Shown here in pieces: positions 1 through 4,661 of a stretch of 5,567 nucleotides of DNA. This DNA comes from a bacterium. Its GTDB lineage: Bacteria; SZUA-79; Acidulodesulfobacterales; Acidulodesulfobacteraceae. Both the position numbers and the translations under genes were made by a program. Each line of letters starts with the position of its first letter. Positions within the stretch are counted from its first letter, which is position 1. The notes under the pieces were generated by a model. The model worked only from the letters and a program-made list of their open reading frames with translations, ran no database searches and was not told the origin of the DNA. The DNA lies in the NCBI GenBank assembly GCA_021806125.1, contig JAJZYC010000096.1, positions 1 to 5,567 on the forward strand. The letters are read 5' to 3'.

Positions 1-695
1 CGACGCCTGATATTATAAAACAGGCGTTGAAAGAAGAAATAATTTCTAAAATATCGGTAGAGTTTCCGGAAATAAAAGCTGACGGCGAAAAAAGTATTTT
101 TATTATAGTAGGCGTAAACGGTGTAGGGAAAACTACGACCGTTGGGAAGCTCGGCAAATATTATGCGGACAGAGGCAAAAAAGTTATTATAGCGGCATGC
201 GATACTTTCAGGGCGGCTGGAAAAGAACAGATTGAATTGTGGGGTATGAAAACGGGCATAGAGGTAGTTTCGGGCAAAGAAAATCAGGACCCGGCATCCA
301 TAGCGCATGACGCTGTCCAACGGTTTAAAGAAAAAGATTATAATCTTCTACTTATAGATACGGCAGGCAGACTGCATAATAAGAAGCATCTTATGGAAGA
401 GCTGTCAAAAATAAAAAGGGTTGTATCGAAGTCTTCGGGCAAAGAGCCGGATGAAGTTCTGATTGTTATAGATGCGGGCTTAGGACAGAATTCTTTAGTT
501 CAGGTTGAGCAGTTTAAGGCTATTATGGATATTACCGGGGTTATAATTACAAAATTAGACGGTTCGGCGAAAGGAGGCATTATAATAGATATAATACACA
601 GGCTTAACCTTCCCGTAAGATTTATAGGAACGGGAGAATCCCCCGATAAAATATCGGAATTTTCTCCCGTAATTTTTACCGATAATCTTCTTTAA
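1..695 (+). CDS. ftsY: FtsY, signal recognition particle receptor GTPase (5'-truncated)
   Basis: FtsY docks the signal recognition particle with its ribosome-nascent chain at the inner membrane; paired GTP hydrolysis by FtsY and Ffh releases the chain to SecYEG. The reading frame is open to the left edge (first full codon at 3), so the N-terminal part is missing and the in-frame TTG at 27 is not a credible start. The G domain is intact: P-loop GVNGVGKT (111-134), DTFRAA (from 201), DTAGR (357-371), DAGLGQN (471-491), TKLD (549-560) and the closing FIGTGESPDKI region. The protein ends right after the G domain, as FtsY does. Ffh would have GLQGSGKT-type sequence and a methionine-rich M domain after it, so Ffh is excluded. 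One oddity is DAGLGQ where FtsY usually has DATTGQ or a close variant. The gene converges on hsp20 across 17 bp. Its last 22 codons carry a strong hairpin, listed separately. Confidence 0.95.
   Translation, partial: TPDIIKQALKEEIISKISVEFPEIKADGEKSIFIIVGVNGVGKTTTVGKLGKYYADRGKKVIIAACDTFRAAGKEQIELWGMKTGIEVVSGKENQDPASIAHDAVQRFKEKDYNLLLIDTAGRLHNKKHLMEELSKIKRVVSKSSGKEPDEVLIVIDAGLGQNSLVQVEQFKAIMDITGVIITKLDGSAKGGIIIDIIHRLNLPVRFIGTGESPDKISEFSPVIFTDNLL
630..677 (+). terminator. Terminator-like hairpin inside the 3' end of ftsY
   Basis: A 9-bp perfect stem (630-638 with 662-670, arm ACGGGAGAA) is followed by a 4x4 internal loop, a 6-bp perfect stem (643-648 with 652-657, arm CCGATA) and an AAA triloop. 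AATTTTT follows at 671-677, which is the form of an intrinsic terminator read on the plus strand. It lies before the ftsY stop codon (693-695). On the minus strand it sits about 43 nt past the hsp20 stop but has no following T-run. Termination for either convergent gene, or 3'-end protection, is inferred. Confidence 0.45.
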
Positions 696-712
696 ATGCA
701 AGATTAAGCAGT

Positions 713-1138
713 TTATTTGATTTCTATTTTTTTTGGGGCGGAAGTTTTGCTTTTTTTAAGGATTACTTCCAACACTCCTTCTTTTAATGATGCTCCAGCT
801 TCGTTTTTTTCAACCTCGGATGGCAGATCTATTATCCTGTAAAAAGAACCGTATTGAATTTCCTGCCGGTAGAAATTTTCCTTTTTTTCTTCTTTTTCCT
901 GCTTGTGTTCCCCTTTTATCGTAAGCTGGTCGCCGTTGACCTCTATTAAGATATTTTCTTTAGGTATCCCAGGCACCTGGGCTTTAACGATGATGTTTTC
1001 GTCCTGCTCTACGACATCCACCGCCGGCTCTATGTAACCGGCCGTGTTTCTTGAAACAGGGTTAAAAAAATCGAAAAAATTTTTTTCAATTTCGCTCCTT
1101 ATAGGATAAAAAGGGTCAAATTTTACAATTTTTTTCAT
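713..1138 (-). CDS. Small heat-shock protein, Hsp20/alpha-crystallin family
   Basis: This is an ATP-independent cytoplasmic chaperone that forms oligomers and holds unfolding proteins for refolding by DnaK/ClpB-type machines. The 141 residues match the usual bacterial Hsp20 length. A short N-terminal arm (1-33, rich in Phe) precedes the alpha-crystallin domain at about 37-129. That domain opens with EPAVDVVEQ, has the VPGIPKENI segment (55-63), the R-x-E-x-x-YGSF-x-R-x-x-x-LP stretch (91-106), and the signature ASLKEGVLEVILKK (116-129, the A-x-x-x-x-GVL motif). The C-terminal tail carries the I-x-I anchor (IEI, 138-140) used in oligomer assembly. The ATG is preceded by a strong ribosome site, AAGGAGGT (1145-1152 on the complement) with 6-nt spacing. 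It is one of very few good Shine-Dalgarno sites in the window. The gene is monocistronic here, convergent with ftsY and divergent from purM. No CIRCE element was seen. Confidence 0.95.
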   Translation of the reverse strand: MKKIVKFDPFYPIRSEIEKNFFDFFNPVSRNTAGYIEPAVDVVEQDENIIVKAQVPGIPKENILIEVNGDQLTIKGEHKQEKEEKKENFYRQEIQYGSFYRIIDLPSEVEKNEAGASLKEGVLEVILKKSKTSAPKKIEIK

Positions 1139-1187
1139 AATTTAACCTCCTTAACGAAAAATAATATATTTAATATACCTATTTTTA

Positions 1188-1215
1188 AATATACCATAAA
1201 AAGATTATTTTTCAA
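1188..1215 (-). promoter_or_regulatory. Candidate sigma-70-type promoter for hsp20
   Basis: On the complement, TTGAAA (1210-1215; 5 of 6 to the -35 consensus) is separated by 16 nt from TATATT (1188-1193; 5 of 6 to the -10). The predicted start is near 1181, which leaves a leader of about 40 nt carrying the AAGGAGGT ribosome site. I saw no CCCCAT-type -10 of a heat-shock sigma factor and no CIRCE inverted repeat. AT-rich DNA makes chance matches likely. Confidence 0.45.
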
Positions 1216-1232
1216 TATAGGCAAACCGCCGC

Positions 1233-1261
1233 TTTACAAAATTTATAAAAAATTATAAAAT
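1233..1261 (+). promoter_or_regulatory. Candidate promoter for purM(N), predicting a near-leaderless mRNA
   Basis: TTTACA (1233-1238; 5 of 6 to TTGACA) and TAAAAT (1256-1261; 5 of 6 to TATAAT) are separated by the ideal 17 nt. Transcription would begin near 1268, only a few nucleotides before the purM ATG at 1271. That agrees with the complete lack of a Shine-Dalgarno sequence there. The site is back-to-back with the hsp20 promoter, whose -35 box is 17 nt away. No purine riboswitch fits in so short a leader, and no PurR-like operator was recognised. Confidence 0.4.
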
Positions 1262-1270
1262 CATACGATT

Positions 1271-2326
1271 ATGGATTATAAAAAAGCTGGCGTAGATATA
1301 GAAGCCGGAAAAAAAGCCGTTTCTGATATCGCTTCTATGGTAAAAAGCACTTACACCAAAGGCGCGATAGATAATTTCGGTTTGTTCGGCTCTCTATTTT
1401 CTATAGGAGAACTTAATTATAAAAATCCCGTTCTGGTTTCCGGAACCGACGGCGTAGGCACTAAACTTAAGATAGCTTTTGCCGCAAACAAACACGATAC
1501 GATAGGAATAGACCTGGTAGCTATGAGTATTAACGATATCGCCTGTCTTGGAGCAAAGCCCCTTTTTTTCCTGGATTATATATCGACCTCGAATTTAAAC
1601 CCTGATATTATTAAAGAAATAGTTACAGGAATAACCGTAGGGTGCAAAGAAGCAAAGTGTTCGCTTCTGGGCGGAGAAATGGCGGAAATGCCGTCTTTTT
1701 ACAGTTCCGGAGAATATGATTTGGCAGGTTTTGCGGTAGGAATAGTAGAAAAAGACGAAATTATCGACGGAAAGGAAATTGAAGAAGGAGATAATATCAT
1801 CGGAATAGCTTCGAGCGGACTTCATTCCAACGGCTATTCGCTTGCCAGAAAGATTGTTTTTGAAATGATGGGTTTAAATATAAACGAACCTTTGCTTAAA
1901 GACGGAAAAACGGTAAAAGAAGCCCTTTTGGAGCCAACTATTATTTATTCGGAACTTATCCTGTCGCTAAAAGGAAAATTTAAAATTAAAGGAGTAGCCC
2001 ATATAACAGGCGGAGGAATACCGGAAAATTTGGTCAGGATACTTCCGGAAAATACCGTTGCCGAAATCGACAAAAATTCATGGAGTTTACCGGAGCTTTT
2101 TAAACTACTGAAAGAAAATGGAGGGTTGGACGAAACTGAATTTTACAGGGTTTTTAATGCAGGCATAGGTTTAATTTTAGTGGTGGAAAACGGTAAAGCG
2201 GACGAAGTGATTTCCTTTATAAACGAGGCGCTATATTTCAATTCAAAGCGTTTCAGGTCTTACAATATAGGCAAAATAACCGGTTCTAAAACCTTTGCGG
2301 ATAATCCCGCCGTAAACCTGTTATAA
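1271..2326 (+). CDS. purM: PurM, phosphoribosylformylglycinamidine cyclo-ligase (AIR synthetase)
   Basis: PurM converts FGAM plus ATP to aminoimidazole ribotide (AIR), ADP and phosphate, closing the five-membered ring in step 5 of de novo purine synthesis. It is a cytoplasmic homodimer. The 351 residues match the family length of about 345. The N-terminal AIRS domain shows YKKAGVDIEAG (3-13), the glycine-rich SGTDGVGTK (57-65), NDIACLGAKPLFFLDY and LLGGEMAEMP. The C-terminal domain shows DLAGFAVG, the nucleotide-site ASSGLHSNGYSLAR and HITGGGIPEN. The family more often has GGETAEMPG, so the Met and following Ser here are mild variants. The ATG has no ribosome site upstream. A promoter placed 9 nt before it suggests a leaderless message. 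It is followed after 8 bp by purN, so the two are very likely co-transcribed. Confidence 0.97.
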   Translation: MDYKKAGVDIEAGKKAVSDIASMVKSTYTKGAIDNFGLFGSLFSIGELNYKNPVLVSGTDGVGTKLKIAFAANKHDTIGIDLVAMSINDIACLGAKPLFFLDYISTSNLNPDIIKEIVTGITVGCKEAKCSLLGGEMAEMPSFYSSGEYDLAGFAVGIVEKDEIIDGKEIEEGDNIIGIASSGLHSNGYSLARKIVFEMMGLNINEPLLKDGKTVKEALLEPTIIYSELILSLKGKFKIKGVAHITGGGIPENLVRILPENTVAEIDKNSWSLPELFKLLKENGGLDETEFYRVFNAGIGLILVVENGKADEVISFINEALYFNSKRFRSYNIGKITGSKTFADNPAVNLL

Positions 2327-2334
2327 ATAAAAAA

Positions 2335-2937
2335 ATGCAAAAAAATTGTATCATTTTAGCTTCCGGAAACGGGTCAAACGCCTTAAATTTAATTAACCGG
2401 TTTTATATTAATAAAACCGGTTCAAGTTTAATTAATATATCGGCCGTAGTTTCAAATATCGAGGGTGCACCGGTTATAGACAAGGTTAAAAAAGCGGCGC
2501 CGGATATCCCTGCACTTTTTTTGCCTTATGCTTCCGTTTCAGAAAGAGAACGTTTTGAAAGCGAACTTGAAGGCATAATTAAAAAGTATAAAGCCGATTA
2601 TATAATTTTGGCAGGTTTTATGAAAATACTTTCGGAAGAATTTGTTTCGAAATTTCCTTATAAAATAATCAATATTCATCCTTCCCTGCTTCCCGCCTTT
2701 AAAGGCAGGGATGCGATAAAAAAGGCATTCGAGTATGGAGTAAAATATACTGGAGTTACCGTCCATTACGTTACTCATGAAATAGATGCCGGTCCGATTA
2801 TATGCCAGGAAATCGTTAAGATAGACGATTCTGATACCATGGAATCTTTAGAGGCAAAAGTTCATAAAGCGGAACATAAAATTTATCCGGTTGCTATAGA
2901 AACGGCGCTGGCCGGTGCAATCCGCAATATTAATTAA
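2335..2937 (+). CDS. purN: PurN, phosphoribosylglycinamide formyltransferase (folate-dependent)
   Basis: PurN transfers a formyl group from 10-formyltetrahydrofolate to glycinamide ribotide, giving FGAR in step 3 of purine synthesis. The 200 residues fit the single-domain family. The phosphate-binding loop ASGNGSN (9-15) is present, as are AGFMKILS (93-100) and the catalytic set: Asn113 and His115 in INIHPSLLP, and Asp151 in the D-A-G-P-I segment. His144 follows the TGVTVH motif. These correspond to Asn106, His108 and Asp144 of the E. coli enzyme. It is therefore the folate enzyme and not the ATP-grasp formate enzyme PurT. The start lies 8 nt after the purM stop and has no Shine-Dalgarno sequence, so translation probably depends on reinitiation from purM. 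A perfect 12-bp stem-loop occupies codons 21-30, where the residues F-Y-I-N-K-T-G are poorly conserved in the family. Confidence 0.96.
   Translation: MQKNCIILASGNGSNALNLINRFYINKTGSSLINISAVVSNIEGAPVIDKVKKAAPDIPALFLPYASVSERERFESELEGIIKKYKADYIILAGFMKILSEEFVSKFPYKIINIHPSLLPAFKGRDAIKKAFEYGVKYTGVTVHYVTHEIDAGPIICQEIVKIDDSDTMESLEAKVHKAEHKIYPVAIETALAGAIRNIN
2395..2422. repeat. Perfect 12-bp inverted repeat (stem-loop) in early purN
   Basis: The arm AACCGGTTTTAT (2395-2406) pairs without mismatch with ATAAAACCGGTT (2411-2422) around an ATTA loop. The inner CCGG core gives the only G-C pairs. It is not followed by a T-run on either strand, so it is not a standard terminator. It falls about 60 nt into purN, in a stretch that is variable in the protein family. 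A role in mRNA folding, or an origin as a small palindromic insertion, is speculative. Confidence 0.6.
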
Positions 2938-2962
2938 TATAAACCGTTTATATATTTAAAAT

Positions 2963-3853
2963 TTGAAACCTTTAAATATCAGCCGCGAAAATATATTCAA
3001 CAAATTAAAATTTATTTCCTACGTCGGTATTTTCGTAAATTTAATATTAACTATCGCCAAATTTTACGTGGGAATCGTCGGAAATTCCGAAGCGCTTGTA
3101 GCCGACGGCTTTAATTCCCTCTCCGATATATTTGCCGGATTTGTCGTTTACGCGTCCTTTAAGATATCTAGCAAGCCCCAGGATAAAGAACATCCTTACG
3201 GTCACGCAAAAGCCGAAATGATTGCGACTTTCATCGTAGCATTGATATTAATTCTTTTTGGATTTTCGATAATAGGCGTTTCCGTTTACAAAATTTATTT
3301 TCATAAATTCGAAAAACCGGCTTTGGATACTTTAATAGTAGCCCTTGCGACTATAGTAATTAAAGAGATACTGTATAAATGGACACTAAGGTGGGGCAAG
3401 CTTTTGAAATCGACCGGATTGATCGCCACGGCCTACGACCACAGGAGCGACGTTATAGTATCTTTAGCCGTAGTAATAGGGATTATTTTTGCCATAAAAG
3501 GTTATTACTATATGGACCCTATAGCAGGAATAGTGGTCAGTTTTTTTATATTCCGGCTTGCCGTAAAACTTATAAAGGAGTCTATAGGCAATCTTATGGA
3601 TGAAAGCCCACCGGTTTTTGTCGTCGATAAGATAAAAAATATAATTACTTCCGTAAAGGGGGTCGAAAGAATTACGGATATAAAAGTAAGAAAATCCGGT
3701 CCCTATTTTTATATAGACGTAGAAATAGAAATCAATCAAAATATGACCGTTAAAATGTCCCACGATATTGCGGAAAACGTTAAGGGCAGTCTTATGTCGT
3801 CTAATATTTATATAAACGACGTTATGGTGCATATTAATCCTTTTGAAAATTGA
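2963..3853 (+). CDS. Cation diffusion facilitator (CDF) family metal efflux transporter, Mn-type site predicted
   Basis: CDF proteins are inner-membrane dimers that export divalent metals in exchange for protons. The 296 residues fit the family. Six TM helices lie at about 17-38, 43-65, 88-109, 121-138, 160-178 and 183-200, followed by a cytoplasmic C-terminal domain (about 205-296) ending in DVMVHINP. The cytoplasmic HPYGH motif is at 77-81. The transport site pairs N51/D55 in TM2 (NSLSD) with D159/D163 in TM5 (DHRSD). Zinc-type CDFs usually place His in at least one of these helices, while Asn/Asp-only sites are associated with Mn exporters of the MntE type, so Mn2+ (or Fe2+) is inferred as substrate. 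The start is TTG at 2963, because an in-frame stop lies at 2957 and no ATG comes before TM1. There is no Shine-Dalgarno; TATATT (2951-2956) sits 6 nt upstream. It begins 25 bp after purN. Confidence 0.93.
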   Translation: MKPLNISRENIFNKLKFISYVGIFVNLILTIAKFYVGIVGNSEALVADGFNSLSDIFAGFVVYASFKISSKPQDKEHPYGHAKAEMIATFIVALILILFGFSIIGVSVYKIYFHKFEKPALDTLIVALATIVIKEILYKWTLRWGKLLKSTGLIATAYDHRSDVIVSLAVVIGIIFAIKGYYYMDPIAGIVVSFFIFRLAVKLIKESIGNLMDESPPVFVVDKIKNIITSVKGVERITDIKVRKSGPYFYIDVEIEINQNMTVKMSHDIAENVKGSLMSSNIYINDVMVHINPFEN

Positions 3854-3880
3854 TGCGGCAAAATGATAAAAGTCGCATTA
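3851..3880 (+). terminator. Weak hairpin at the CDF gene stop codon
   Basis: A 9-bp stem containing two G-T wobbles joins 3851-3859 (TGATGCGGC) with 3872-3880 (GTCGCATTA) around a 12-nt loop, starting exactly at the TGA stop. ATATGTTTTA follows, which is a poor U-tract. It could be a weak terminator or 3' stabiliser between the transporter and the next gene. The long loop and the wobbles keep confidence low. Confidence 0.3.
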
Positions 3881-3898
3881 ATATGTTTTAAATAATAT

Positions 3899-3904
3899 TA
3901 TAAT
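3899..3904 (+). promoter_or_regulatory. Consensus -10 box just before the 189-residue protein gene
   Basis: A perfect TATAAT lies 5 nt before the ATG at 3910, so transcription would start at about the start codon. That matches the missing Shine-Dalgarno sequence. No recognisable -35 box stands at 16-18 nt spacing (the positions read CATTAA or similar), and AT-rich DNA gives such boxes by chance. Confidence 0.3.
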
Positions 3905-3909
3905 TAATT

Positions 3910-4479
3910 ATGGATATATACGTTCAGATAAAGAACAAAAAAGGTGAAGTGCTTAAAGTCGTTAATCTCGGAAGAGAAGAATATTTATCGTTTTTTAAAG
4001 AACTTTTAGCAAAAACAAACGAAAAAGACGGCGGCGATTTTCCGGTTTTTTTCGGCGAGTTTAAAGCCGGCAGTTATCTCGACGTAAAAAAAGTTAAAAA
4101 ATTAAAAGAAGAAGTTAAAGCCATAGCGGCGATTGTCGGAAAAGATATGGAAAATTATAAGGAAATTATACAAAAAAGGACGCAGTTGGAAAACGAAATT
4201 ATAGACCGGTCATCCTTAAAAAGTTTAATGGCGATAGGCATGCAAAGGCTGGAAGAATTACTGGAGCAGGAAGGCGAAAAACCGGAAACTGAAATTGACA
4301 GAGACGAAATTAGAGCAGAATTGGACTCTATGCGCAAAGAAATAGGCAAACTTTCGGAAAGAGAACGTTTATTTGAAGCGGAGAGGAAAAAATTTCAAAC
4401 GGTATTCGATATAGAATCTTTATTCGATATTTTATCGGAAAGCATAAAATCTTCTTCGGGTATATATGTTAAAAATTGA
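3910..4479 (+). CDS. Unrecognised 189-residue charged, coiled-coil-rich cytoplasmic protein
   Basis: I do not recognise this protein. It has no signal peptide or TM segment, and no Cys or Trp was seen, so it is probably soluble and not a metal-thiol protein. The first 25 residues look like two beta strands with a turn (DIYVQIKNKKGEVLKVVNLG), followed by a mixed segment with FPVFFGEFKAG (about 44-54). From about 57 to 165 the sequence is almost all Lys, Glu, Arg and Asp with spaced Leu/Ile/Met, typical of long helices or coiled coil, broken near 120-128 by EQEGEKPETE. The C-terminus (FDIESLFDILSESIKSSSG) looks like a short amphipathic helix. The ATG has no ribosome site but follows a TATAAT by 5 nt. 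It starts 56 bp after the CDF gene and precedes the heme sensor gene on the same strand, so a scaffold or partner role is conceivable but unproven. Codon use matches its neighbours. Confidence 0.8.
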   Translation: MDIYVQIKNKKGEVLKVVNLGREEYLSFFKELLAKTNEKDGGDFPVFFGEFKAGSYLDVKKVKKLKEEVKAIAAIVGKDMENYKEIIQKRTQLENEIIDRSSLKSLMAIGMQRLEELLEQEGEKPETEIDRDEIRAELDSMRKEIGKLSERERLFEAERKKFQTVFDIESLFDILSESIKSSSGIYVKN

Positions 4480-4661
4480 GGTAGTTATTTGTGAATTTAA
4501 ATGAAAATTATATTACCTATATAGAAATAATTGCTAATCATAAATATTTTATTTCCTATTTACATGCTTAAATAAAAATTTCAGTGAACGTGTTTAAAAT
4601 TAATTAAAATAAAAATATTTTATATGCATTTTTTATTTTTTTTATGATATAAATATTTAAT
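4480..4661. other. AT-rich intergenic region upstream of the heme sensor
   Basis: These 182 bp hold no long reading frame. A 26-codon frame starts at GTG 4491 and stops at 4571. It is preceded by GAGGT (4478-4482) at 8-nt spacing, overlapping the previous stop codon. It could be a tiny peptide gene or chance. Further on, an A/T-only 10-bp inverted repeat (4606-4615 AAAATAAAAA with 4630-4639) is followed by a T-run. With no G-C pairs it is at best a very weak terminator. The rest looks like promoter-type AT-rich DNA. Confidence 0.5.
4645..4653 (+). promoter_or_regulatory. Extended -10 element before the heme sensor gene
   Basis: TG-A-TATAAA (4645-4653) matches the extended -10 form TGnTATAAT at all but the last base, and needs no good -35. 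Transcription would start near 4660, within about 2 nt of the ATG at 4662. This again predicts a leaderless message, in agreement with the absence of a Shine-Dalgarno sequence. Confidence 0.35.

Noticed and set aside
27..29. TTG at 27 as the start codon of ftsY.
   Set aside because: The frame stays open upstream to the left edge and FtsY needs an N domain before the P-loop, so the gene is truncated by the window.
1139..1270. A CIRCE/HrcA operator, sigma-32 promoter or purine riboswitch in the hsp20-purM intergenic region.
   Set aside because: I found no long CIRCE-like inverted repeat, no CCCCAT-type -10, and not enough leader length or paired structure for a riboswitch.
1213..2275. A 13-base direct repeat CAATATAGGCAAA at 1213-1225 (hsp20/purM intergenic) and 2263-2275 (end of purM).
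   Set aside because: In an AT-rich window of this length about one such match is expected by chance. One copy is coding sequence and no further copies were seen.
2695..2706. A 12-base palindrome GCCTTTAAAGGC in purN, flanked by CCCTGC and GCAGGG that can also pair.
   Set aside because: It encodes the conserved active-site region after NIHPSLLP (P-A-F-K-G) and has no terminator or operator context, so coding constraint and chance explain it.
3464..3832. A 122-codon minus-strand frame opposite the CDF gene.
   Set aside because: It is a shadow: rich in Tyr, His and Phe as typical for the complement of AT-rich coding DNA, with no domain recognised, while the plus strand is clearly a CDF transporter.
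4606..4643. An A/T-only 10-bp inverted repeat followed by a T-run as a terminator.
   Set aside because: The stem has no G-C pair and would be too unstable. Such pairing is common in poly-A/poly-T DNA.
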